Shown here one piece after another: positions 15,623-24,754 of a stretch of 64,000 nt of DNA. Numbering within the stretch: position 1 is the first letter of the stretch; every line of letters starts with the position of its first letter. The notes under the pieces were generated by a model. That model made no database searches. It had not been told where the DNA came from and saw only the letters and a list, made by a program, of their open reading frames with translations. The position numbers were made by a program, and so were the translations under genes. The DNA is from Microcosmobacter mediterraneus (GTDB lineage: Bacteria; Bacteroidota; Bacteroidia; Flavobacteriales; Flavobacteriaceae). The stretch lies in contig NZ_JAVRIA010000001.1 of NCBI RefSeq assembly GCF_031846265.1, positions 1 through 64,000 of the forward strand, written 5' to 3'.

Positions 15623-16697
15623 GCTAAACTACATCTTAAATAAAGCTTTTTACACTATACTCACTTTGTTTGGGGTAGTTACTGTTATTTTCTTTTTGTT
15701 TAACGTATTACCTGGAGATCCTGCACAAATGATGTTAGGTCAAAATGAAGATACTGAACAGCTAGCCATAGTGAAAGCCAAATATGGATTTGACAAACCT
15801 ATATTCACTCAGTATTTGTATTACTTAAATGACCTGTCACCAATTTCATTTCATTCTAACTCTAAAGAGGATTATACCTATTTAAGTAATAATAAATATG
15901 ATGCAGTTTCATTATTTAACATTGGTAACACCACAACAGCATTTAAATTTCCATACCTAAGAGAATCTTTTACAAAACAAGGAAAAAAAGTATCGCAAGT
16001 TATTGGAGAAACTTTACCAAACACCTTTGTTTTAGCTGTTTCAGCCATTATTATTGCATTAATTATAGGTTTAGCTTTAGGCGTTATTTCAGCCTTAAAA
16101 AAAGACACTTGGTTAGATAAGCTTATACAAGTGGTAAGTACATTTGGTATGAGCGTACCTTCATTTTTTAGTGCTATTCTTTTTGCTTGGTTATTTGGCT
16201 TTGTATTACATAAATACACCAATTTAGAAATGACAGGTAGCCTTTATGTTCTGGATGATTTTGGAGAGCGTATGCAAATACAATGGAAAAACTTGATCTT
16301 ACCAGCTATCGTTTTAGGCATAAGACCCTTAGCAGTAGTTATTCAGTTAATGCGTAATTCCTTGTTAGAAGTAATGAGTCAAGATTATATTAGAACAGCA
16401 AGAGCTAAAGGCTTAAATGAGCTTAAGGTGATTAAAAACCATGCTCTTAAGAATGCTTTAAATCCTGTTGTTACTGCAATTTCCGGTTGGTTTGCATCGA
16501 TGTTGGCTGGTGCGGTTTTTGTAGAATATATTTTCGGTTGGAATGGTTTAGGAAAAGAAATTGTTAATGCGCTTAATACTTTGGATTTGCCTGTTATTAT
16601 GGGTTCTGTTTTAGTTATAGCCACATTGTTTGTAATCATTAATATTTTTGTCGACTTAATTTATAGATGGTTAGACCCAAAAGTTAAATTAAATTAA
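15621..16697 (+). CDS. DppB/OppB-type ABC transporter permease
   Basis: Six-helix inner-membrane permease of the peptide/nickel importer class, with the N-terminal VLPGDPA signature and the EAA loop (YIRTARAKGLNELKVIKNHALKNALNPV) that contacts an ATPase. Family members start M-[LI]-x-Y-[IL]; here in-frame codons read CTG CTA AAC TAC ATC (L-L-N-Y-I, then LNKAFYTILTLFGVV), so the CTG at 15621 stands exactly where the initiator Met belongs. An in-frame TTG at 15666 would cut off most of the first helix. There is an unusually long soluble loop (about residues 45-125). No DppC, ATPase or binding-protein gene is adjacent, so it is an orphan permease. The family is clear; the start and expression state are not. 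Confidence 0.85.
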   Translation: MLNYILNKAFYTILTLFGVVTVIFFLFNVLPGDPAQMMLGQNEDTEQLAIVKAKYGFDKPIFTQYLYYLNDLSPISFHSNSKEDYTYLSNNKYDAVSLFNIGNTTTAFKFPYLRESFTKQGKKVSQVIGETLPNTFVLAVSAIIIALIIGLALGVISALKKDTWLDKLIQVVSTFGMSVPSFFSAILFAWLFGFVLHKYTNLEMTGSLYVLDDFGERMQIQWKNLILPAIVLGIRPLAVVIQLMRNSLLEVMSQDYIRTARAKGLNELKVIKNHALKNALNPVVTAISGWFASMLAGAVFVEYIFGWNGLGKEIVNALNTLDLPVIMGSVLVIATLFVIINIFVDLIYRWLDPKVKLN

Positions 16698-16743
16698 TTA
16701 TTGTTGTTGTAAATGCAGAGCACATTACAAATTCATTAGATTC

Positions 16744-17229
16744 ATGAAAAAGATAATATTTCTATTTACAATAGCTGTGTTAAGTTCTAGTTGCGTGGAA
16801 CCGCCTTTACAATTTACTGAGGCTGCTTTAAACGAAAAAGTCGTTACCATAAAAGGCTCGAAAACTACTCTTGGAGAAGTGATTAGGAAATCAAAAGGCA
16901 AAAAAATATTTATCGATGTTTGGGCATCTTGGTGTGCCGATTGTATTGAAGGAATGCCACAGGTTAAAGAAATTCAAAAAAAATACTCTAATACTGTGTA
17001 CGTATTTCTATCAGTAGATAAAACTAAAGAAGCATGGAAAAGAGGTGTTACAAAATATGGTTTATCTGGCAGACATTATTTTTTACCACAAGGGCAAAAA
17101 GGCCCTTTTGGAGACTTTTTAAATTCTAATTGGATTCCTAGATATATGGTTTTAGATACCGATGGTTCAATAAAACTTTTTAAAGCAAAAAAAGCATCAG
17201 ACGAGCGTATTGTAGAAGCATTGAAATAG
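16744..17229 (+). CDS. TlpA-like thioredoxin-fold lipoprotein
   Basis: A lipoprotein signal (lipobox SSSC, lipidated C17) precedes a compact thioredoxin fold. The active site is W-C64-A-D-C67 in FIDVWASWCADCIEGMPQ, and the cis-Pro side is replaced by WIPRYMVLD near residue 135. It probably acts as a periplasm-facing disulfide reductase or oxidoreductase. At 161 residues it is a minimal TlpA/ResA form without an added N-terminal domain. It lies 46 bp after the permease and 28 bp before tpiA, so it may share the transcript, but no functional link is obvious. Confidence 0.87.
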   Translation: MKKIIFLFTIAVLSSSCVEPPLQFTEAALNEKVVTIKGSKTTLGEVIRKSKGKKIFIDVWASWCADCIEGMPQVKEIQKKYSNTVYVFLSVDKTKEAWKRGVTKYGLSGRHYFLPQGQKGPFGDFLNSNWIPRYMVLDTDGSIKLFKAKKASDERIVEALK

Positions 17230-17257
17230 TTATTTTTGTTATTCTTAAAACTATACT

Positions 17258-18007
17258 ATGAGAAAGCATATTGTTGCAGGTAACTGGAAAATGAATAAAA
17301 CAGCTGAAGAAACACTTCAGTTAATAAAAGATTTAAAAAGCAAAATAAAAACTTCTAATGCTGAGGTAATGATAGCACCAACAGCGGTAAATCTTTTAAG
17401 TGCTGTAAATTCTTGTAAAGACTCAGAAATTGAAGTTATTGCGCAAAACATGCATTTTGCTGAAAATGGAGCATACACAGGAGAAGTAAGTGCAGAAATG
17501 CTAAAATCTGTTGGTGTAAAAACAGTCATTCTTGGTCATAGCGAGCGTCGCGCCTACTTTAATGAAACTGACGAAAGTTTGGCTAAAAAAGTTGATCAAG
17601 CACTTAAGCAAAATATGCGAATCATTTTTTGTTTTGGAGAAGAATTGAGTGATAGAAAAGCTGGAAATGAAGAAACTGTTGTTGAAAGCCAGATTAAGAA
17701 TGCTTTATTTCATTTAGATGCTTCCGCTTTTAAAAATATAGTTTTAGCTTACGAACCTGTTTGGGCTATTGGAACAGGAGAAACTGCATCTCCTGAGCAA
17801 GCGCAAGATATGCATGCGTTTATAAGAAAAACTTTAGGTGATACATATGGTAATTCAGTAGCTGATGATATGACGATTCTTTATGGAGGAAGTGTAAAAC
17901 CTGCAAATGCAAAAGAAATATTTGGTAAGCCTGATGTTGATGGTGGACTTATTGGAGGAGCTTCTTTAAAGGCCGAAGATTTTTTTGCTATAGTTAATGC
18001 ATTTTAA
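17258..18007 (+). CDS. tpiA: Triosephosphate isomerase
   Basis: TpiA interconverts dihydroxyacetone phosphate and glyceraldehyde 3-phosphate. All catalytic residues are present: N9 and K11 (GNWKMN), H94 (GHSERR), and E166 in YEPVWAIGTG, the start of the mobile phosphate-gripping loop. GGSVKP and GGLIGGASL complete the phosphate site. The length of 249 is standard. Together with the upstream TlpA gene it forms a short plus-strand unit; the AraC-type regulator gene follows after 33 bp. Confidence 0.97.
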   Translation: MRKHIVAGNWKMNKTAEETLQLIKDLKSKIKTSNAEVMIAPTAVNLLSAVNSCKDSEIEVIAQNMHFAENGAYTGEVSAEMLKSVGVKTVILGHSERRAYFNETDESLAKKVDQALKQNMRIIFCFGEELSDRKAGNEETVVESQIKNALFHLDASAFKNIVLAYEPVWAIGTGETASPEQAQDMHAFIRKTLGDTYGNSVADDMTILYGGSVKPANAKEIFGKPDVDGGLIGGASLKAEDFFAIVNAF

Positions 18008-18040
18008 ATTCTGTATCTTTTACTTTTTAAATCAAAGTAA

Positions 18041-19165
18041 TTGAATTTTAATATTTTTAATAGTATAATTCTTGCTGGAGTTATTCAAGGAATAATTTTT
18101 GGTGCTGTTGTACTTTGGTCTAAAAAATACAAACACAAAAGTGTTTTTTTTCTTGCCTCACTAATTATTACTTACTCTTTAAGTAATTTTCAGTTTTACC
18201 TTCAAGACATAAGCTATTTAACTTACGAAGAACTCTTTAGAACTATTTATATGCCTTGGGCAGATTTAACACCTGCTCTTTTGTATTTCTATGTTATTTT
18301 TTATTTATATCCTAAACGTAAAATTTTAAAAAAAGAATATCTTTTGTTTTTGCCTTTTTCTTTTACAGTTGTTCTAGGAGTTTTATATAAAGTTTTTATT
18401 AGAGTTGAAAATAAAAGTGAACCTTTAATTTACGTTACAGCTTTTATTAGAAATTATGTTGCTTATTATACCGAAATAATTTCTGCAATTCTTTCGATAA
18501 TAGTTATTGTAGTTTTATTGAATACTTTAAAAAAGTATAGGCAAGAGTTTAAGTATTTAGAATCAGAGAGCATACAGCTTCAATTAAGTTGGCTGAAAAA
18601 CACACTTTTCATTTTAATGTTTATGGTTGTACTATGGATAACATCTGTACTTGTTGATTTGTATATAGATGAAATTTCATTTTACCCAGTTTGGTTAGGT
18701 GTTGCATTTTTAATTTACTGGCTAGGACATTTAGGAGTCTATAAATATGGTGTTTTCGAAGAACGAAAAGAAATTAGAAGAAGAAGAAACTCTAAAGTTG
18801 ATTCAGTAAATTTCTCAAATACAAAACACATAATAATTGAACGATTAAAAATATTTCTTGAAGAAGAGAAACGTTTTCTTAATCCAGAATTATCACTAGA
18901 AAAAACAGCTGAAGCAATTGGTTTAAGTCAAGGTCATTTATCAAAAATTATTAATAGAGAGCTACAGATGAGTTATAAGGATTATTTGAATTCATTAAGA
19001 GTAAATGAAGCAAAATCATATCTCAAGAACTCAGAATTTTCAAATTATACATTAGTTGCTATAGGATTAGAAGCTGGTTTTAATTCAAAGTCGGCTTTCA
19101 ATTCATCCTTTAAAAAACTTACAGGAGAAACGCCTTCTCAATTTAAAAAGCGACATATAAATTAG
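18041..19165 (+). CDS. Membrane-anchored AraC-family transcriptional regulator
   Basis: Residues about 1-235 hold seven hydrophobic segments, and residues about 275-374 carry the double helix-turn-helix of AraC/XylS (LSLEKTAEAIGLSQGHLSKIIN; FNSKSAFNSSFKKLTGETPSQFKKRH). A basic linker (EERKEIRRRRNSK) joins the two. This 7TM-AraC arrangement is widespread in Bacteroidota and is thought to sense a membrane or extracellular cue directly. The start is TTG at 18041 (MNFNIFNSIILAGVIQG); the next Met would cut into the first helices. The likely target is unknown; the downstream T9SS gene 84 bp away is one candidate. Confidence 0.87.
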   Translation: MNFNIFNSIILAGVIQGIIFGAVVLWSKKYKHKSVFFLASLIITYSLSNFQFYLQDISYLTYEELFRTIYMPWADLTPALLYFYVIFYLYPKRKILKKEYLLFLPFSFTVVLGVLYKVFIRVENKSEPLIYVTAFIRNYVAYYTEIISAILSIIVIVVLLNTLKKYRQEFKYLESESIQLQLSWLKNTLFILMFMVVLWITSVLVDLYIDEISFYPVWLGVAFLIYWLGHLGVYKYGVFEERKEIRRRRNSKVDSVNFSNTKHIIIERLKIFLEEEKRFLNPELSLEKTAEAIGLSQGHLSKIINRELQMSYKDYLNSLRVNEAKSYLKNSEFSNYTLVAIGLEAGFNSKSAFNSSFKKLTGETPSQFKKRHIN

Positions 19166-19249
19166 TCTTGTTTTTTCATAATCACATAAAATAGAACAAT
19201 TAAGATTTCCATAGCTTTTAAATTTAAAATATAAATCTAGTTTATAGTT

Positions 19250-20860
19250 ATGAAACAATTATTCATTCTTTTTTTTAGCCTCTTTTTTTGTGTTCAAAAT
19301 TCTGTATCTCAAGGTTGGGGACAAACCCAAAAAATCACACCAGATGATAGGGCTTTAGCAGATGAATTTGGCTGGTCTGTTGTCATACAAGGTGATATTG
19401 CAGCCATAAGTGCTAGGTCAGAAGACGGAGCCAGTAGTGATTATGGTGCTGTTTATATTTTTGAAAAGGACGCTACTGATAATTGGATACAAACTCAAAA
19501 ACTTCGCAATTCTGACGTTAGGCAATTTGATCGATTTGGACAATCTATAGACATGGAAGGCAATACTATGATCATTGGAGCACGTAGTCAAGATTATGAC
19601 GAAAATGGAGGAGGTATGTTCTATGATTCTGGAGGTGCAGCTTATATTTTTGATAGAGATGTTAATGGTAATTGGATACAAACTCAAAAATTGGTATCGT
19701 CAGACAGAGGTGAAACCTTTCAAGCTTTGCTGGGAGAAACAGTAGCAATTAGTGGAGATTATGCAGTAGTTAATGCGCCTAGAGAGATTACAGGTTTAGA
19801 TGGACAGCCAGACTTAACAAATGCAGGAGCTTGTTATATTTTTGAACGAGATACTAATGGTGTATGGAGCGAGGTGCAAAAAATTGTTTCTAGTGAGCGT
19901 TATGCTGAAGATAAATTTGGTGATTTTTCATTAGCAATTCAAGGAAATACAATAGCAGTTGGAACGTTTCGTCATGACTTTGATGAGAATGAGCAAGAAG
20001 AAGTTTTGAGCGCTGGAGCTGTTTATATTTTTGAGCGAGATATCAATGGAATATGGAATGAAATCCAAAAAATAGTTGTATCAGATAGAGAACAAGGTGA
20101 ATGGTTTGGACGTTCTGTTGCTATAGAAGGTGACTTATTAATAGTAGGTGCATCCAATGAATATTTACAAGGTAATGTTAACACCCAATATGGAGCTGTC
20201 TATGTTTTTGAGCGAGATGGTAATGGAGTGTATAATGAAATTCAAAAAATAAGGCCAAATGCTTTATATCACCAATCTAAATTCGGACATTCAATTGATG
20301 TATCTGGAGATCGATTAGTAGTTGGAGCACCCCAAATGGACATAGGTAGTGTCTCTTTTGGAGGTTCAGCGTTTATTTTTGAACGAGATACTAATGGAAT
20401 TTGGAATCAAACAGCAATTATGTATGATGAGCAAGTTAATTCAGGAGATGATTTTGGCTATAATGTTGCTATTAGTGGAGATTTTGCCTTTGTTGGTGCT
20501 TACGAGCAAGATGAAGATTCAGAAAGTCTAAACCCTTTATCTCAAGCAGGTGCAGCTTATGTGTTTAATATTAATGAACCAAACACCTTAGATCCTTTGT
20601 TAAGTATTCAAGAAAGTACAAATGCTATTATTCATGTGTTCCCAAATCCAACAAACGGCATCTTAAACCTCAATTTAGGGCAAACCTTTGAGCATTTAAC
20701 AATTGAAGTGCATGATGTGTTAGGCAAGAAACTCTTCGATAAAATATACCATCATGTTCAAACTATTCAGTTAAATATTGATGTTCCAAAAGGCATCTAT
20801 TTGCTAAAAGCTACCACAAATAATCAAGCAACTTCTATTTTTAAAATTGTAAAACGATAA
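19250..20860 (+). CDS. Secreted FG-GAP beta-propeller protein with T9SS tail
   Basis: After a signal peptide (cleavage near residue 20, SVSQGWG), seven repeats of about 60-65 residues each carry the pattern FG-x-S/V-x-x-x-G-D/N-x-x-x-x-G-A ... GA-x-Y-I-F-E-R-D-x-N-G-x-W-x-x-x-Q-K. This is consistent with a seven-bladed integrin-alpha-like propeller. The last about 75 residues (HVFPNPTNGILNLN ... PKGIYLLKATTNNQATSIFKIVKR) are a type A Por secretion signal, so the protein is exported by the type IX system and attached at, or released from, the cell surface. Likely a binding or adhesion protein; the ligand is unknown. Confidence 0.88.
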   Translation: MKQLFILFFSLFFCVQNSVSQGWGQTQKITPDDRALADEFGWSVVIQGDIAAISARSEDGASSDYGAVYIFEKDATDNWIQTQKLRNSDVRQFDRFGQSIDMEGNTMIIGARSQDYDENGGGMFYDSGGAAYIFDRDVNGNWIQTQKLVSSDRGETFQALLGETVAISGDYAVVNAPREITGLDGQPDLTNAGACYIFERDTNGVWSEVQKIVSSERYAEDKFGDFSLAIQGNTIAVGTFRHDFDENEQEEVLSAGAVYIFERDINGIWNEIQKIVVSDREQGEWFGRSVAIEGDLLIVGASNEYLQGNVNTQYGAVYVFERDGNGVYNEIQKIRPNALYHQSKFGHSIDVSGDRLVVGAPQMDIGSVSFGGSAFIFERDTNGIWNQTAIMYDEQVNSGDDFGYNVAISGDFAFVGAYEQDEDSESLNPLSQAGAAYVFNINEPNTLDPLLSIQESTNAIIHVFPNPTNGILNLNLGQTFEHLTIEVHDVLGKKLFDKIYHHVQTIQLNIDVPKGIYLLKATTNNQATSIFKIVKR

Positions 20861-20878
20861 CAAGAGATAAATTACATG

Positions 20879-20886
20879 TAACTTTG
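20879..20886 (+). promoter_or_regulatory. -7 box upstream of prmA
   Basis: TAACTTTG fits TAnnTTTG and ends 17 bp before the prmA ATG. The spacing predicts a very short leader. Confidence 0.4.
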
Positions 20887-20903
20887 CACTATAATAAAGT
20901 TTC

Positions 20904-21740
20904 ATGTCCAACTCTGTATATCTTGGTTTTTATTTTAAGGTAAAACCACTAATTCCTGCTGTTGAAATATTAATTGCTGAATTGGGTAATGCTGGTTTTG
21001 AGAGTTTTGTAGAAACTCATGAAGGCGTTACAGCATATATTCAAAAAAAGGAATGGCGAGACGATATTCTTAAGGCTATTAATTGCCTAAAATCTAAAGA
21101 ATTTAAAATCTCATATATTTCAGAAGAGATTGCACAAACTAACTGGAATGCCGAATGGGAAAAAAGCTTTCAGCCTATAGTAGTTGATAACCTTTGTGTG
21201 GTTAGAGCACCTTTTCATCCTAAGCAAGGTTCAAAATATGATATTGTTATAGAGCCAAAAATGAGTTTTGGTACAGGTCATCATGAAACTACACATATGA
21301 TGATTCAGCATATACTTAAGAATGATTTTAATGGAAAATCAGTTTTGGATATGGGCTGTGGTACTGGTGTTTTAGCTATTCTTGCAGAAAAAAGAGGTGC
21401 TTCTAAAATAGACGCGATTGATATTGATAATTGGTGCTATATAAACAGTCTTGAAAATGCAGAGCGAAATGATTGCACAAATATTTCTGTTTTTGAAGGC
21501 AATGTTAGCTTACTCACTAATAAATCTTATGATACAGTGATAGCGAATATTAATAGAAATATATTACTTCAGGATTTAGAAGCATATATTCATTGTCTCA
21601 AACCTAATAGTGAATTGTATTTAAGCGGATTTTATAAAGATGATATACCTCTAATTAAAGAAAAATGCAATAGTTTAGGTTTTAAACACGTTGAAACTTT
21701 AGAAAAAAACCATTGGGTTGCCCTAAAATTTATAAATTAG
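20904..21740 (+). CDS. prmA: Ribosomal protein L11 methyltransferase
   Basis: PrmA trimethylates ribosomal protein L11 using S-adenosylmethionine. The N-terminal substrate domain (residues 1-95) is joined to a Rossmann methyltransferase with motif I VLDMGCGTGVLAILAEKRGA (about 146-165), an acidic AIDIDNW motif II, and NINRN (post-motif, replacing the NPPY-like N). PKMSFGTGHHETT, just before the fold, is specific for the family. It is 10 bp upstream of clpS, an arrangement common in Bacteroidota. Confidence 0.95.
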   Translation: MSNSVYLGFYFKVKPLIPAVEILIAELGNAGFESFVETHEGVTAYIQKKEWRDDILKAINCLKSKEFKISYISEEIAQTNWNAEWEKSFQPIVVDNLCVVRAPFHPKQGSKYDIVIEPKMSFGTGHHETTHMMIQHILKNDFNGKSVLDMGCGTGVLAILAEKRGASKIDAIDIDNWCYINSLENAERNDCTNISVFEGNVSLLTNKSYDTVIANINRNILLQDLEAYIHCLKPNSELYLSGFYKDDIPLIKEKCNSLGFKHVETLEKNHWVALKFIN

Positions 21741-21756
21741 TATTAGAATTGTGGCT

Positions 21757-22035
21757 ATGATAAATACTAAAGAGAAAATTCAAGAAGAAGTATCTGTCTT
21801 AGAAGATGTTTTAAGACAGAATGAAATTGTATTGTACAATGATGATGTTAACACCTTTGACCATGTTATTGAAACTTTAATGCATGCTTGTGATCATACT
21901 CCAGAACAAGCTGAGCAATGTTCTATAATAGTACATTATAAAGGAAAATGTACAGTAAAAACAGGTGTTTATGATGAGTTAAAACCAAGATGCTCTATGC
22001 TATTAGATGCTGGTTTAAGTGCTGAGATTGTTTAA
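21757..22035 (+). CDS. clpS: ATP-dependent Clp protease adaptor ClpS
   Basis: ClpS binds N-degron substrates and hands them to ClpA/ClpC. The domain runs from LYNDDVNTFDHVIETLMHACDHTPEQAEQC to VHYKGKCTVKTG, with the conserved N-D-D-x-N-T pocket residues and the H-x-x-G-x-x-x-V-x-x-G segment. I prefer the ATG at 21757 (MINTKEK); an in-frame GTG at 21751 would add two residues. Its stop overlaps the end of the convergent MBL-rhodanese gene by 4 bp, and there is no terminator between them. Confidence 0.93.
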   Translation: MINTKEKIQEEVSVLEDVLRQNEIVLYNDDVNTFDHVIETLMHACDHTPEQAEQCSIIVHYKGKCTVKTGVYDELKPRCSMLLDAGLSAEIV

Positions 22036-23438
22036 TGCGTCGATGGGCAAACAAAATCTGTGGTAGCTAAATCTGTTTTTTTAATGGCACCAAAACCACC
22101 CGCAATATCCACTAAATTATGAAATCCTCTAGCCTTTAATATAGAAGCCGCGATTACCGAACGATAACCACCAGCGCAATGAATGTAATACGTGTTGTCT
22201 CTGTTTATTTCATTCATTTGGTTATTAATAAAATCTAATGCAAAATGCTGTGCATTTTCTAAATGCATTGCTTGCCATTCACCATCTTTTCTCACATCTA
22301 AAATATCTAGAGATTTTGTTTTGGATCGTTGTGCAAATTCTTCAGCAGTAATAGATTCTAGAGTATCAATATCTCTATCTGAATTTTCCCAAGCTTCAAT
22401 ACCTCCTTCCAAGAAACCTAAAGTGTTATCATAGCCAACACGAGATAACCTGGTTAACGCTTCTTCAGCTTTTTCTTCAGGAACAACGAGTAAAATAGGT
22501 TGTTTAATGTCTGTAATTAAAGCACCTACCCAAGGTGCAAATTGTCCGTTTAATCCAATAAATATAGAATTTGGAATATGACCTTTTATGAAGTCACTCT
22601 GAGGCCTAACATCGAGTATAAGAGCAGATTCATGATATACTAAGGTCTCAAACTCTTCAGGATTTAAAGCATTATTACCTTTTGATAGTATGTTATCAAA
22701 ATTATCATAGCCCATTTTATTCATCATAGCATTTTTTGCAAAATACTGTGGAGGAGGAGCTATACCATCCAAAACTTCTTTTACAAATTCATCTTTTGTC
22801 ATATTAGCTCTTAGAGCATAATTAGTTTTCTTTTGTTCACCTAAAATGCCTATGGTCTCCTTGCTCAAATTTTTACCACAAGCTGAGCCTGCTCCATGTG
22901 CAGGATAAACAATTACGTCATCAGCTAAAGGCATTATTTTATCACGTAAGGAATCGTAAAGCATTTTCGCTAAGTCTTCTTTAGTTAAATCAGATTTTAT
23001 AGCCAAATCTGGTCTTCCAACATCACCAAGAAACAATGTGTCTCCCGAAAAAATAGCGTGGTCTTTTCCGTTTTCATCTATTAATAAATAGGTTGTAGAT
23101 TCTAAAGTGTGTCCTGGAGTGTGGAGTGTTTTGATAGTTACTTTTCCTAGCTTAAACTCTTCGTTGTCCTTTGCAGAATGGATATTGTAGTTAGTTTCGG
23201 CACTAGGTCCAAAAATAATTTTTGCTCCAGTTTTTCTGGCTAAATCAACATGACCAGAGACAAAATCGGCATGAAAATGAGTTTCAAAAATATATTTTAT
23301 TGTTGCATTTTCGGTAATAGCTTTGTTGATATATTGTTGTGTTTCTCTTAAAGGATCTATGATAGCAACTTCACCTTCAGATTCAATATAATAAGCACCT
23401 TGTGCTAAACATCCTGTATATAATTGTTCTATCTTCAT
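22032..23438 (-). CDS. MBL-fold persulfide dioxygenase fused to two rhodanese domains
   Basis: Residues 1-245 form a beta-lactamase-fold domain of the ETHE1/persulfide dioxygenase type, with metal ligands in THFHADFVSGH (H54, H56, D58, H63), TPGHTLEST and FSGDTLFLGDVGRPDL. Two rhodanese domains follow. The first (about 262-355) has LLVVPEE where the Cys loop should be and is catalytically dead; the second (about 365-460) has C421 in HCAGGYRS. The fusion should oxidise or shuttle thiol persulfides (GSSH- or, here more likely, bacillithiol-persulfide) and exchange sulfane sulfur. It is the last gene of a four-gene sulfur operon, about 100 bp after the TauE/SafE gene. Confidence 0.9.
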   Translation of the reverse strand: MKIEQLYTGCLAQGAYYIESEGEVAIIDPLRETQQYINKAITENATIKYIFETHFHADFVSGHVDLARKTGAKIIFGPSAETNYNIHSAKDNEEFKLGKVTIKTLHTPGHTLESTTYLLIDENGKDHAIFSGDTLFLGDVGRPDLAIKSDLTKEDLAKMLYDSLRDKIMPLADDVIVYPAHGAGSACGKNLSKETIGILGEQKKTNYALRANMTKDEFVKEVLDGIAPPPQYFAKNAMMNKMGYDNFDNILSKGNNALNPEEFETLVYHESALILDVRPQSDFIKGHIPNSIFIGLNGQFAPWVGALITDIKQPILLVVPEEKAEEALTRLSRVGYDNTLGFLEGGIEAWENSDRDIDTLESITAEEFAQRSKTKSLDILDVRKDGEWQAMHLENAQHFALDFINNQMNEINRDNTYYIHCAGGYRSVIAASILKARGFHNLVDIAGGFGAIKKTDLATTDFVCPSTH

Positions 23439-23536
23439 CTTATTTTCCCATGAAATAGGGATTCTTTTTAATTCAACGTTTAATCTGATTCACAAAGGTA
23501 CAAAACCCTTCAAATTTTAATTTATCATTCTAGACA

Positions 23537-24337
23537 TTAAAGGAGCTCTTTAAAAATAATATAAATGGCCATTATTAAAGTGAACCAACCAAATCCTTTT
23601 TTTAGTTTTTTTCCACTAATAAGTTTACTCAAATAAATACCAAATAATATTCCTAAAATTGAGATAGAGGTAAAAGTTAAAAGAAATTTCCAGTCTATTG
23701 TAAGTGTTTGCACATCACCTAAAAAGCCAATTAACGATTTTACTGCAATAATAAGTAACGATGTGCCAACGGCTTTCTTCATAGGAAGTTTAGCTAATAA
23801 AACTAAAGCTGGAATGATTAAAAAGCCGCCTCCTGCACCTACAATACCAGTAAGAATTCCAACGCCAAAACCTTCAATAGCAATCATTGGATAATTATAA
23901 GTAATAATCTTTGGTAGTTCGTTTTCAGCTTTATGTCTACTAAAAATCATAGAGATACTTGCTAATAGCATGATAATAGCAAAGAAAATCATGATAAAAA
24001 TATCTTTAGAAACTAGAAATGAATTTATTGAAAATAGTTCATCAGGAATTGCTGGTACAAGCCATCGTCTTGTTACATAAACTGCCATAAATGCTGGTAT
24101 TGAAAAAATGATAGCCGTTTTTATATCAACTAATTTTTTTCTAAGATTTTGGAACGCTCCAATGGCTGAGGTAACACCAACAACAAAAAGAGAATAAGCA
24201 GTTGCAATTACTGGGTTTAATCCGAGCAAGTAGACTAAAATTGGAACCGTTAATATAGACCCACCACCTCCAATTAGACCTAAAACCAATCCAACAACTA
24301 GTGCGCCTAGATATGCTAAGATTTCAGAACCATCCAT
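23537..24337 (-). CDS. TauE/SafE family sulfite/anion exporter
   Basis: The 266-residue membrane protein has about eight helices arranged as two repeats, each starting with the family motif G-x-x-G-G-G-G: GLIGGGGSILTVPILVYLLG near residue 20-40 and GIVGAGGGFLIIPALVLLA near 160-180. TauE/SafE proteins export sulfite, sulfoacetate or related anions. The position between the YeeE pair and the persulfide dioxygenase supports removal of the sulfite made by persulfide oxidation; that is inference. Its start overlaps the stop of the preceding gene by 1 bp. Confidence 0.9.
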   Translation of the reverse strand: MDGSEILAYLGALVVGLVLGLIGGGGSILTVPILVYLLGLNPVIATAYSLFVVGVTSAIGAFQNLRKKLVDIKTAIIFSIPAFMAVYVTRRWLVPAIPDELFSINSFLVSKDIFIMIFFAIIMLLASISMIFSRHKAENELPKIITYNYPMIAIEGFGVGILTGIVGAGGGFLIIPALVLLAKLPMKKAVGTSLLIIAVKSLIGFLGDVQTLTIDWKFLLTFTSISILGILFGIYLSKLISGKKLKKGFGWFTLIMAIYIIFKELL

Positions 24338-24750
24338 TAATGAGGAAGTTTATCTTTTAAAATACCATAGACATATGTTCCAAAAATTGCAGATGCAATA
24401 ACAATAAGTATTGAGAATGCTCCTGTACCAATAAGAATATACATTGGTCCTGGACATGCTCCAGAAAGCGCCCAACCTAATCCAAAAATTAATCCTCCTA
24501 AAATATATCTTGTAAAACCTTTGTCTTTTTTAGGAACTTGAAGTTGTTCTTTTTCTAGAGAGTTTAGCTTAAACACTCTTGCTAATTGCAATAATAAAAC
24601 TCCTGTGGCAATTGCTGACCCAATAATACCATACATATGAAAGGATTCAAATCGGAACATTTCGTAAATGCGATACCATGAAACGGCTTCTGATTTCACT
24701 AAAACAATTCCGAAAAATATGCCAACTAATAAAAATTTTAAGTATTTCAT
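24337..24750 (-). CDS. YeeE/YedE-type transporter subunit, DUF6691 half
   Basis: The 137-residue protein with four membrane helices contains LGWALSGACPGPMYILIGTG near residues 90-110. The Cys in GACPG matches one of the conserved Cys that pass thiosulfate along the channel in the YeeE/TsuA family. Full-length TsuA is about twice this size, so this is a half-protein whose partner is the next gene upstream (24755-25312). Expected role: inner-membrane uptake of thiosulfate or another sulfane-sulfur compound. Confidence 0.87.
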   Translation of the reverse strand: MKYLKFLLVGIFFGIVLVKSEAVSWYRIYEMFRFESFHMYGIIGSAIATGVLLLQLARVFKLNSLEKEQLQVPKKDKGFTRYILGGLIFGLGWALSGACPGPMYILIGTGAFSILIVIASAIFGTYVYGILKDKLPH

Positions 24751-24754
24751 GGGT

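Noticed and set aside
15497..15665. A frameshifted upstream part of the permease gene
   Set aside because: The missing N-terminal residues are found in frame from CTG 15621; no shift is needed.
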